Source of the DNA: Aphidius gifuensis
Taxonomy: Eukaryota; Arthropoda; Insecta; Hymenoptera; Braconidae
Direction: 5' to 3'
Assembly: GCF_014905175.1 (NCBI RefSeq)
Contig: NC_057792.1
Coordinates: forward strand, 4,650,001-4,714,000
Length of the DNA stretch: 64,000 nt
Position numbers and translations under genes: made by a program. Each line of letters begins with the position of its first letter. The stretch's first letter is position 1. Positions 23,411 through 36,500 of this stretch are shown piece after piece. The notes below the pieces were generated by a model. That model was not told where the DNA came from and searched no databases. It saw nothing but the letters and a program-made list of their open reading frames with translations.

Positions 23411-24490
23411 ATGAAAATTGTAATAGAACTTTTATTTGTCTGCATTGTTGGTAAGTTTATGACAATTATACTTGAAAGATTAATTTTGTTTCTTACCCAT
23501 ATAAAATTGTATTTTAAATGATAGTTTTTATTGAAATTAACAACAGCTACAGTTGCTCACGGCTCTCATATTCGCCACCTTAGACTCATAGAAGGAACCA
23601 GAATGAGACCAAGTAGTTACCTCTTGGCATTCGGTCACCATCCACTGGGGCTTTTAAAAATAAATCCTGGGGCTTTTAAAAATAAATCCTTGTCTGGAAA
23701 TAAAACTGCTATCAACATTGATAGTCTATCATTTTTGGTATCACTACGTCGTAATGGCAAACATGATTGTCAAGGTTCCATTATTGCCAGCAATCTTATC
23801 ATAGCACCAGCTCATTGTGTTAACTGTGAAGCAACAAGTAATCCAGATCTTCAAGTTCTAGCTGGTACCAACAATTTTAACAATGAAAGTTCTGGTAAAC
23901 TTTATAAAGTATCAAATATCACATGCAATGAACTGAATCCAAATGATAATATTGCATTTTTAACGGTAAAATTTTTTTCTTCTAGTTAACTAGTTAATTA
24001 TTTTCAACTATTTTGTCATTAAAAATATGTGTATTTTAATTTTTTTATAGTTGAGTCAAAATATTAGTACAAATCAACGAACCATTAGTCTACAAGGACC
24101 TCGACAACAAACTATTAAAGATAATGACCGTACCAAAAAGTATTTAGTTGGTTGGGGTTTAACTGAAAACAATTCAAAGGCAATAGAAAAAATAGAGACA
24201 GCAGCTAAAAATTCATGTTTTCGAGAGCTTCATAAATTAAATCTTCAAAATTATATTTGTACACCTATCAGACAATATGACATTTGCAAGGTAATAATAA
24301 TTATTGTTAATTAATTCATTACTTATTGTAATATATTATAATTTTTATTTATTCTTTGTAGAATAACAGTGATGCTGTATTGATTTCAAACAACACCATC
24401 ATTGGAATGCCAACAAAAATTGGTTGCAGTAATGAAAATAGAAAATTCAATATTTTTACTCGTGTGGAATTATTATTTCATATTAACTAA
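23411..24490 (+). CDS. Secreted trypsin-like serine protease homologue, probably inactive
   Basis: Exons 23411-23450, 23547-23965, 24051-24290 and 24362-24490; 828 nt, 275 residues. A signal peptide (MKIVIELLFVCIVATVAHG) leads into a propeptide-like stretch and an S1 protease fold. The histidine site is present (LIIAPAHC, His103). The aspartate site reads DNIAFL, with Asn148 where the family has the catalytic Asp of DIAL, although an Asp stands one place earlier. The serine site reads CKNNSDAVLI instead of CxGDSGGPL, so the serine remains but the oxyanion-hole glycines are gone. The activation motif IVGG is replaced by INIDS. This is therefore a non-catalytic homologue by sequence. Such proteins act as cofactors or inhibitors in insect melanisation cascades and are common in parasitoid venoms; either role is inference. 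A 22-bp tandem duplication at 23646-23689 lies in the propeptide region. Confidence 0.85.
23646..23689 (+). repeat. 22-bp exact tandem duplication inside the protease homologue
   Basis: The unit tggggcttttaaaaataaatcc occurs twice back to back (starts at 23646 and 23668). Its length is not a multiple of three, so the same bases are read in two frames: GLLKINP in the first copy and GAFKNKS in the second. The duplication thus joins the upstream frame to the downstream protease frame. Confidence 0.9.
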
Positions 24491-27400
24491 ACATTATAAA
24501 TTTATTAATCACTAAATTAATACTTAACTTTCAACTGGTCCATCAGAATCAATAATCTAAAAATTATAAAATCATCATGACAATAAAAACACCTAAAAAA
24601 AAGGATAAAACAATTAAAAAAAAAATATTTATAAACAATAATAATAAAAGACAATAGCAATTTTTTTTTTTTTTTAAAAACTGTAATTATTATTAATCAT
24701 AATAATATTGACAATGACGCGGCTATGTTTAAAACACCTTCACAAGACCAGCTTTCTTGTACACTATTTACAATTATTATTTAAAATAATAATTAAATTA
24801 TCAATCAGTTATATAATATGTATATGATTAATATTTTATTTTCTATATATATAATAATAATAATAATAATAATTTGTCAACTTTTCATGTTAATTATGAA
24901 TATTTTTTTTTATAACTTAATTAATAATTTATTTAATTTATTTTTTAATATTTGTTTCACTTAATTTTTATCATTAATAAAACTATTATTTTTATTTTAC
25001 TTAAATTATTTCTACGTAAGTTATTTAATTTATTAGATCATTGTTACCATTATCAGCTTGTGATTTATTTATTTTCATCATTTATCCATGCTAATATTTT
25101 TATCATTCTCAATTTTACATCACAATTTCTTTTTAAATTAAAACAAAATACAATTTATTATTTATTTAATTTTTATTAAAAAAAGCACCTATTAATTTAT
25201 TGTTAATATTATTTTGTTGTCTTTTTTTTCTTTTCTTTTTTTTTTTCTTTTTAATTCTTTTTTTCACATATTGTTAGATTATTTAATTATACTATTTAAA
25301 AGCTGTACAAATTTATAGGATTTTATGAAATTTTTTTTTTTATTATTTTCAATAATCGATAATTATATTTTTTGTTTTTTATTTACATTTATAAACTATG
25401 GGCACTATTAATTGAATTTATAAAATAAAAAAATTTACTTTTTTTAATTTTTTATATATACTGTTTTTAGATGAAAAAAAATATAAATAAAAATAATGAA
25501 ATAATGAAGAATAGAAGTTACGAGGCATGTCAAATGATTATTTTTTTTTTTACTCAATATTGCCATTGTTTTAATTTCTAAATTATTTATTTATAATAAA
25601 TATCTAATTATGAAAAAAAAAAAAAATTCAATTAAACTTTCAACAAATCCATTTGTTTTTTATATTTTTGTCAATATTGATTATTTAAATATTTTATTTA
25701 TCTATTTTCTATTTTTGTATTTCTTTTTTTTTTTCTTATTTTCTCGAATTTATTTATGAAACTAGAAAAATAAGCTAATGGAAGATATGCTAATAATTTT
25801 ACAACAATTTTTTGACGATTTATTTAATTATTTTTTGAGTAATATTTATGTAGAAACATTTTTTTTTTGCTTTAATTTAATTTACAAAGTGCAAAAAGTT
25901 TTTTAAAAAGATTTACCAGAACATTTTCGTTTTTTTTTTATATTTCAAATGTTTATTTACAGTTTGTTTATCATCATGATTTTTATCTGTCATTATTTAA
26001 CATTTCAAGGATAACGTGAAGACTCATGATTGAAAAAATTTCTGTTTTTATTAGTTATTTTATTTATTTTTTTTTAAATTTACGTTTGATAATTTGAACA
26101 CACCGGATCAATGGCACGATCGTTTTTATTTTTCTATTTTCTTTCATTAAATTTTCGAAAATGAATTATCTTTTACATTTTGTGAGTAATTTACGTATTT
26201 GTTTTTTTAACTAAACTAAAGAGACAAAAAATTAAAGAAAAAAAACACAGCTTAATGTAGTTATTTTTATTTTTACAAATGTGCGTACGTAATTGGTTTT
26301 TTTTTTTTTGACAAAAAATAAAAAATATATTTTAATATTCACAATAAATAATTTGTCTTTTGACAGTTAGTACATTTTATTATAAATGATTAGAAAAGAA
26401 AAAAAAAAAAAAAAGAAAACTATATATTTAAAAATAAAAAAATATCAATAAATGTCAAGAATAATAATTAAAAAAATATATATGCCATATGATTTTATAG
26501 CTGGGACTGTACAGATAAAAAAAAATAGTAAAAAAAAAAAAGAAATAAAATTATAGTAAAAATAATTCTAGTAATCGAAAAAAATTAATAAAAAAAATAT
26601 ATCTTATTTAATGACTGAGATATTAATTTGTAAAAATAAAAAATAAAATATTACTGCTTGGTTATTCTTAAAATTAATTTAAAAAAAAAAAACAAACAAA
26701 AACAATTTGATATTTATTTATTTTTATTGCTAATAAATTGTTAAATTTTTTATGTCTATTTTTGTTGTTAATTAAATGAATTAAATTATTAATAATTGAT
26801 TGTTTTTTTAAATTTATTTTATTTTAAATAAAATTTGGTGATAAAGTTATATAAAAAAAAAAAAAAAAATCTCTACTACTGTAAAAATACTTTTTGATTA
26901 TCCTTCGAATGAAAAATTAAAAAAAATATATTAAAAAATAATAAAGCCTGAAATTATTTATGAAAAAAAAAAAAGCAATTTTATTTTTCATACCTTTTTT
27001 GTTTAAATAAATAAATTAAATAGAAAATTAAAAATCACTGAAAACTTCTATTTAAATTAAATCATGATCATTTATTGTAAAATTTTATTTTAAAAAATAA
27101 AAAAATAAATGACATTGAGTAAAAAAAAAATAATAAAATTCATTAACATTTAAATACTTTTTTAAACATGTCTCTAAAAAAAAAAATTGTTTAAAAAATT
27201 TATTATTAATTTTGTTTTTCTCGTAACTACTTTCTTCCGCATGATAAATTATAAATTTTTCTATATACAATATCCTTGTTAATATTTATACACATAATAC
27301 ATTTAAAAAAAGTTAATAATAATAATAATAATGAATAATGAAAAATTTTTTAAATTGTGAAAAAATTGTGAGTGTAATATTTTTTTTTTTTTTTCATCAG

Positions 27401-27526
27401 TCAATTGTTTTTTCTTTCGATAATTATAAATTTTCATTAAATTCATTTGAATAAAATTATTTTTTCATTATTAAATCTAATAAGAGCCATTATTAATTAC
27501 TGTATTTACACAATTATCATTAATTA
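24491..27526. other. Gene-poor AT-rich region, 3 kb
   Basis: Composition is extreme (long A and T runs, an (ATA)n microsatellite near 24850-24871). The part next to 27527 should be the 3' UTR of rhinoceros, and an AATAAA-type signal on its strand is likely but cannot be singled out in such sequence. Frames at 24952-25179 and 27085-27270 are low complexity and rejected. I see no gene. Confidence 0.6.
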
Positions 27527-30500
27527 TCACCTAACTTGGCATCCTTGTAGAGGAGCTGCCGTGCATCCTGACGAAGTACTATTATGACTTGTCTGTGAAG
27601 CAGCTTGACTTATTAATTTCATATCATCATTATTGGAATTTTTTTTATCCCCACAATTATCATTATCATTAATAAAATTAATATTATCAGTTCTATTATC
27701 ACCATCATTTGATATTTGTTCGATTGTTTTATTCACAGTATCACTAGTCCCGGCTTTATCATCATTATTATGATGATGTATACCATCAATATTACTACCA
27801 CCAACACTACTACGTTTACCACTATCACCATCATTATTATCATCACAATTAATAGTTGTTATTGTTGGTGTTTTAAGTTCATATCCTTCATGACATCTTG
27901 TTAATTTTAATCTAATTGGAATTATTTTTTCTGGTCTTACATTATCACCAGTATTATTTTTTTGATCAACTGATTTTTTATTATCACCAACAATCAATTC
28001 ATTTTTATTATTTTTACTATCTTTATTTGTATCACCACCAGCTTTATTTGTATCATTAACTTTTGTTGGATTGTCAATTATTTTTTTTGATAATATTGTT
28101 GCTGTTGTTGTTGCTGTTGTTGTTGCTGCTACTGCTGTTGTTGTTGTACCTGACACTGTTGTTAATGCTGATGACGGTGTTGTTGTTGTTGTTGCTGATG
28201 TTTTTATTATTGTTGTTATTATTGATTCATTATTACTTGTATTACGATTTGTTAAACGTAATATTAATTTTGGTTGTGATGTATTATCATCACCAATAAT
28301 TTGATACGTATCTTTACCTTTATGTTTTTTACTTTTTTTCTTATTTTTATCTTTTTTAGTTTTTTCATCATTATCAAAATCAGCAACAACTCTTTTACGA
28401 AATTTCATACATTCTCTTTTATATTCAATATCACCATTATGATTTGTTGATTGCATATTACTTAAACGTTTTTTAGGTGGACGTGTATTTTTACGTTCAT
28501 CATTTTGTATATTTAAATTATCATCTCTAATAATATTACCACCACCAAATTTAATTTTTAATTTTGGTGTTGTATTATTTGTTAATAATAAAGATGATGA
28601 TGATGATGATGAAGATGTTGTTGTTGTTGTTGTTGTTGTTGATAATATTGATATTGATGTTGAAGATTTTGCTGTTGCTGCATTTTTTGATGCTTGTCCA
28701 GTATTTCTTGGTTGTCTACCACGTCTTCTATTATTATTATCATTACCAATTGTTTTTTTATTAACATTTGCACTAGGACCACCAGCAACAGTACCACCTG
28801 CACTACTACAACCACCAATAATAAGATGATGATCATCATCATCAAGATCAAGTAAATTACCACTACCACCACGTTCTTTTCTACGTTTTTTCTCCATATT
28901 TGCATCAACAACTGCTTTATAATCTTCACGTGTTGGTATTGATGTCATTGATTTAACTGCTTTTGGTATTGTTATTATTGGTCTTGTTATTGTTGGTATT
29001 ATTGGTGTTGTTGGTATATTACCAATAACAGTATCATCTAAATTCATATCTTGTGAACAATATTGACGTAATAATTCTTTTTTTCTCATTCTACGTAAAT
29101 TTGATGTACCAGATGTAACAACTGATGATGGTGTTAATGGTACAATAATTGCTGGTTGTTGTTGTTGCTGCTGCTGCTGTTGTTGTTGTTGTTGTTGTTG
29201 TTGTGATGATTGTTGTATTGTTGATGATGCAACATAATTTGCATCTAAAAATGGACCTTTTATTTTAACTTTTAATTGATTACGTGAATCAGATAATGAT
29301 ATTTTCATAACATCATCAACATTTGTTGTTTTATTTATATCAATTATATTTTTATCAATTGAATTAATTTTTGTTGTTAATATTGTATCTGTTTTTTTAT
29401 TAATAACTTGTTTTAAAACATCATCAATTTCATCATCAAGATCAGTTTTAATATTTGAATATGGTTCTAAGAAATTATTATTATTATAATTATATGAATT
29501 TAATGATATTGTTGCTGCTGCTGATGGTGTTAATAATGACATTGCTGTTGATTCTGTTGTTAATGTTGTTATTATTGATGGTGTTTGTATTGTTGTTGAT
29601 TGTGTGGTTGATGTCGTTAATGTTGTTGTTGCTGTTATTGCTATTGGTGTTGTCATTGTTATTGGTGGTGTTGGTATTGTTGTTATAATTTGTGTATCAA
29701 TTGTTGAATTATAAGTTCTCATATCAACTGGTCCTGGTAATAATGGCATAACTATATCATTATAATTTTTAACAATAATACTACTATTATTATCATCATC
29801 AGCAGTACCACCAACACCACTAGCACCAGCACTACCACCAACAACAACATCATCATCTTCATCATCCTCTTCATCATCATCATCATCGTCATTATTTCTT
29901 ATTAATTCAATATTTTTATTTGGTGATTTTATATTTTTTTGTATATTTAATAATAATCCATCTTTTGTTATATTTGTATCACGTATTTTATCACTAATAT
30001 CTGTTGATTTTTTACGTTCTCTCATTGTTTTTAAATCAGTTATTAATTTATCATTAATTGTATCTTCATCAGAATCAAAATCATAAACAGTACCACTTAA
30101 TTTATTTTGCATTGATTCATCTGATTGTATTTGATTAATATTTTGTATATATTGTATATTTGATAATTGATTATTACGTCCACCTCTACCACGTCCTCTA
30201 CCACGTCCACGACCACGATTATTTTGTTGATTATTTTTATTACCTTTACCTCTACCACGATTTGTTGTTTGTGATTTTTGTACATCTTGTTGTTGTCGTG
30301 GTGATTTACCTGGTGATTTACTTTGTAAACTTGTTACACGTGCTGATGTTCTTGTTGGTTTTGATGGACTCTTTTTACCATGTTGACTTGGTATTGTTTT
30401 TTGTGCTCCAATAATAACTGGTGATTCATTAATCATAATTGGCTCTGGTGGTATAACTTGTTGCTGTTGTTGCTGCTGTTGCTGTTGTTGTTGTTGATGA

Positions 30501-33500
30501 TTTTGATGATGTTGATTATCTGTAATTTTATTTATAAAATTGACATTTAAATTTGCCTCAATTCTATTAGATTCTTGTTCAATATTAACAATTTGTTGTG
30601 GCTGTTGCGGTTGTGGTTGTGATTGTTGTTGAGGTAGATGATCTTGTGGCACTTGTGGTAAAGATGATAATATTGTTGTTGCTGTTGGTGGTTGTGGTGG
30701 TGGTGTTGGTATTTTTGTTGGTGATACCATTGCTGCAGTTAATGCCATATTATGAATTGATGATGTAAATGCAGCAGTACATGGTGATGATTGCATATTA
30801 ATATTATCATCAATTGTTTTAGTAACATGTTGTGGTAATAATGATTGTGGTGTTGTTGCAAATGAACCACTAAATACTGGTGGAAACATACCTGTACCTG
30901 GACTTGGATATGGTAATGATGTTGTACATGATTGTGATGGAAATAATGATACTGGACCACCAGTATTATATGAATTTTGTTCATTATAAGCTGAATGATA
31001 AGGTATTGGATCAATATTACCAGATGCATATGGTAATTGTAAATTTTTATATGGTGGTATTATTGATGTATGTTCTTCATTTGATGATGCTGATGTTATT
31101 GATGATGATGTTGAACGTCTTGATGGTAATACTTGACTCTCAGACCATCTTGTATCTTGATGTAAATTATTTAAATCATTATATGGTGAACTATTTTGTG
31201 TATAATCATTTCGTAATTCAGATTGACAAATATCTTTTTCATTGACATTAACATTAACACGTTCAATTTCATTATTTCTAATATCATCATTATTATGAGT
31301 TGGTAATGGTACTACATGACGATTTATCATTTCCATTGATGTCATTTCATCTACAATTGAGCCTGGGTGTTGTTGTTGTTGTTGCTGTTGTTGCTGCTGT
31401 TGTTCAATCATTGGTATTGTTTGCATTGTATTTGTATCTTGATGTTGAGCTGAGTGTTCATGATCCAACGCATGTTGTTGTTGCTGATGTTGTTGATGTT
31501 GGTGTCGATGTTGATACATTTGATATTGTTCTTGTAAATTCATATTCATTTGTGAATGTACAAGTAAATCACAGTTGTTATCAGTTGGTAGTTGTTTATT
31601 TGTAAATTGTTGATGATACCTATGATTTTGAGAATCCATAATTTGACTAATATGCTGTACATCATTTGGATTAAATTGTGACTCAATACTAGGTGGTACC
31701 CAACGTTCATCAGCTTCAGCACGATCTAATTTAGCACGTTCAGCAATTGCAACTTTACTTTGTGCCAAATTTTCGGTTTGATAATTTGTTAATAATTGTT
31801 CGGTATTATTTTGATAATTTGGTGATTTTAATTTTTCTTGTATATAATGTTGCTGTTGCTGTTGTTGTTCATGTTCATGTTGTTGTTCATGATGTTGTTG
31901 TTGATGATGATGGTGATGCTGATGAAGATGTTGTTGTTGTTGTTGTTGTTGTTGAAATTGCTGCTGTTCAATTTGTTGCTGTTGCTGTTGATGCTGATGA
32001 TGTTGTTGGTGATGATGATGATGATGATTATTATCAGGTGATAATTCAGTATTATGTGGCAATTTATTAATTAACGGTTCATTAATTTTTGTATCATCAA
32101 TAATTTTATTTGGCTCTTGTATAATATTTGAATCTTGTATAATTGAATCTTTTGTTAATATTTCATTTGTTTTATCAATTGATAATTGTAAATGAGATTG
32201 TACTGTTTGTTGTTCAATTTTTTCACAAATATCATCATTAATATTATCATTATCAAATTGTCCAGTTGTATTTGATTTTTTTGATAATTCTAAACGTAAT
32301 TTTTGAACTAAATCAAGTGTTTCTTTTGCTGGATCAGCTTTTTTCATAACTAATTCTTTTAAACATATTTCATTATTAAATGTAAATGATAATGGTGCTT
32401 GACGTTCTTCTGGATCACGTGGTATACTAAAACCATCATCATTAATATCATCATTTAATATATCCTGATCAAAATCAAATAATTCAGATACACTTTGATC
32501 TTTATTATCAGCATAATGAGGTGAAAATATTGATCTACTAATTGATTTTCTTCTTTTATGCATATCCTTATCAATTTGTGGATTATTTTGTACTTTTTCA
32601 TGTACTGTTTGTGGTTTTTGAAAATTATTATCAGTCTCATTATTTAATATTATAACATCACTGCTAGTAACTGCTAAATTTTGAGATTTATTATCATCAA
32701 TTTCATTATTAATTTTTCTTCTATCAATATTTTCATTTTTATTATTTTCATTATCATTATAATCATCAATAACTTTTGATATTGTTAGCTCATCTGTTGT
32801 TATATGATTATTTTTATCCTCAATTATTGTTTCTTTATTATCAATATTTTTTAATGATAATTCATGTTGTTCACGTTGTTCTTGTTGTTGATTATTATCA
32901 TCTACCAATTCTTTATCAGCCTTTGCCTTAAATAATTTATCAAGATGTTCACGTTTTTCTAAAAATTTATCTAAACCTTTTGATGATTTTTTCGGACTAT
33001 CTCTTTCAGCTCTACGTTGTTTCATTTCTTCTTCCAATAAACAAACATCATGTACTGGACTTTTATTAATAATTTTCTTTGATTTTTTAACATCACTCTT
33101 TTTATGTTCTTCATTATTTTTTGGTTTATCTTGTTCATGTATTTTTTCATTTTGTTTATTATTATTATCTTTTTGTTGTTGTTCTTCTTGATTATCTATT
33201 TTTGATTCAATAATTTTTTCTTTTTCATTTGAATCATCATTTGTTTTATTTTTTATTTTTATTGTTTTATCATTTTCATTATTATCATCATTATCATCTA
33301 GCTTTTTATCAGTTGTTTTATCTATCCGCTTCTCAGCATTCCTCTTGGTCTGAGACACATTCTTTCCAGACTTACTTTCATCTTTTTGTTGCTGTTGCTG
33401 CTGTTGTTGTTGTTGCTGCTGTTGTTCGTCTTGCTGCTGCTGCTGGATATATTCACTAGATTTTCTCTTTCTAATTTCACAACTGGATTTTTTAGCTCGT

Positions 33501-36500
33501 ACTGTATTACTTCGTTCTTCCTCTTTTTTGTTATTATTTGTTGATTGTTTATTTGTTGATTTTGTTGATTGTGACAATTGTTTTTTGTTTGTTTTGGACC
33601 CAACTGTATTTCGTGTCCCATCATTATCTCTAATCCTACTGAGCAAATTTTCGTTAATACAACTTGGCACATTTGATTTTTCAACAATTTTTGTTCCTGT
33701 TGTTTTGTCAATTGATTGTTTTTGTTGTTGTTTTTGTTTTGTTTTTGTATAATTTTTGTTACGTCTTCTACTTGATGAGGATGAGGATGATGAGGAGGAT
33801 GATGATGATGAAGATCCTGATGATGAGGATGATGATGAGGATGAGGAAGAGGATGATGATGACGATGATGATGATGAAGATGATGATGATGATTCTTTTC
33901 TCTTAGATGGCGGCGATGGGGAGTCCAGTCCAAGCCGCCCTTCGGAAGTTTTAAGCTTCTTGTCAGGCAACTTTTTAACTTTCCTCCCAATTACAGCCAT
34001 CTTTTTATCAAGACTTGTTACAGTCTCATCACTTGTTGTTGATTTTCTACCACCACCACCACCACCTCTTTTATTTATTTTTTTAGTATTTTTAACTGGG
34101 CTTTCACATTCTGATGATGACGTTGATGATAATAATTCTTTTTTCTGTTGTTGTTGTTGTTGTTGCTGTTTATCTTGTTCTTTCTTTTTTGGTGTTATTT
34201 GTTCAACAGTACTTTTAGCATCATCACTATCACTACTTGATTCAGATGAACTACTACAAGAACTACTTGTACTTGTATCACTATTTGTACTTGTTGAATT
34301 TTTAGATGTTAATTTTTTCTTTGTATTATTATCATCTTTTTTATGTTCTTTATTATCTTTACGGCTTTTAACATCTGGTGAATCTTTTTTATTATTTTTA
34401 TTATCAATTGATTCAATATCTTGTTGTTGTTGTTGTTGTTGCTGTTGTTGTTGTGCAGCTTTACTACCAAGACCACTTTTAATATGTTCAGCAGCTTTTT
34501 TAGCAGCTTGTCTTTGTGGTACATATGCTAATATTTCTGATGCATCACCAAATTCTTTTTCAAAATCATAAATATCATTATTTTTTGAATCTTTATGATG
34601 TTTTGTATCTTTTTGATGTTTTTTAGATGATGATGTTGTTATTGTTTTTTCTTTTGTTTTATTTTGTTTAATTTCTTTTTCATCAATTGGTGATTTAATT
34701 GGTTCAATTTGTTGTTCATTTATTATATTTGTATCTTTTTTATTTTGTGATCTTTGCATTATACTTTCAGATGCTTTTTTAGCAGCTTGTCTTTGTGGTA
34801 CAATTAATGCTGATGGTATATATTCTTTATCTTTTTTCTTATTTTTAACATTTTCTTTATTACTTATTTCTGGTTCTTTTGATGTATTTTTCGGTGTTGA
34901 TATTGATGTAGATGATGATGTTGTTGTTGTTGTTGTTGACGTCGTCGTCGTCGTTGTTGTTGTTGCTGTTGTCGTTGTTGTTGCAGTGGCTGATGATGAT
35001 GTTGTTGACGTTGATATTGCTGTATCTTTATTTGTATTTTTATTTAAATTTTTAGATAATTCAGTAAATTGTTTAACAGCAGCTTTTGTTATTAATGGAA
35101 TGGTTTGTGATTTAGAATCATCATGTGAATCACTATCAGATGAATCAGAATAAATTGCATTAACTGATTTAATAATTGCACCAATTTTATTTGTTGTATT
35201 TAATGTTAATACTTCATCACTATCTGTAGCACTACCAGATCCACTGGCAAGTAAATTTTCTATATGATGAAGTGATTTTTTTGATTTTATATTTTTAGAG
35301 CTATTATTTTTATTATTATCTTCATCATCATCGTCGTCATCATCACCATCATCACCATCATCATTTTCATCAGCCTCAGCATCATTATCGTTGTCATCGT
35401 CATCTTCATCATCACTTGTATTTACACTAATTTTTTGTTTCGGTCTATCTGGTGCACTTGTTTTCTTTATTTTTCTTCTAGTACCTTTTGTCGTTGTTGT
35501 TGTTATTGTTGAAGGTGGTGGTGTTATTAATGCTGATATTGTTTTACTATTATTATTATTGTTATTATTATTACTATTATTATTATTACTACTATTACTA
35601 TTATTATTATTATTTCGAGATGATGATGAATTATTTTTAATATTAATTTCATCCTCTGTACTTGATTCAGTATCAATTTTAATGGTATTTTTATTTTTAA
35701 TATTTTGTTTATTTTTAGTTGTTGGTGTTTTAATTGTTGGTTTAGCTGTATCAGTTTCAGAACCACTAAATGATGAAAATTCACTACCACATATACTTTT
35801 ACTTCTAATATTACCATTAAAATATAATTTTTTATTTTTCATACCATTTAAATCATTTGTTGATTTTTTATTTGTTAATAATTTATTATTATCATTATTA
35901 TTTTTAATTGTTGATGATAATTCAGTACCTTCAATAAGTGATATTATTGAATCAAAATCATTTGTATGATCAATTGCATTATTATGTGAATATAAACGAT
36001 CATATATTGATGGACCATGATTTGCTTCAATAACAGCAGCTTCAATTGTTGGTGTTAATGTTTCTTCATTTAATACAATAACTTGATTATGAAATGTTAA
36101 TTCACGATGACGTAAAAATGTACGACATAATTTTTCTCTTCTACCAACCATATAACATAAATTTCTAACTCTTTCAAGATCCTGTCTTAATTGTACAAAT
36201 GTTTTCATTTTTTCTAAATCAGCAGCTTGTCCTTTAGCACGTATACCAATACCACTTAATTCACCACAACGTTGTGATAATAATGGCTTATTAAAACCAG
36301 ATCTACGTTTTAATTTCCAATAATTATATATATAAACAACACAATCATTATCAACATCAAATTGTTGATTAATAATATCTTTAAGAGTAACATGTTTATC
36401 AAATTCGGCTTCAATTTCTTGTAATTTTGCAGCACGTGCTTGATTTTTTTCTTCAGATGTCATATCTTTACGTTTACGACGTCTTGAATCAACATCATCA

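Noticed and set aside
33322..33990. 222-codon minus-strand frame inside rhinoceros
   Set aside because: Alternative frame of the same repeat-rich exon; the main frame is longer and has the homologous domains.
33756..34571. 271-codon plus-strand frame of acidic and Leu/Cys-rich composition
   Set aside because: Antisense shadow of Ser, Gln and Arg repeats of rhinoceros; no start context, splice sites or homology.
35391..35969. 192-codon plus-strand frame rich in Leu and Val
   Set aside because: Antisense of Asn and Asp tracts in rhinoceros.
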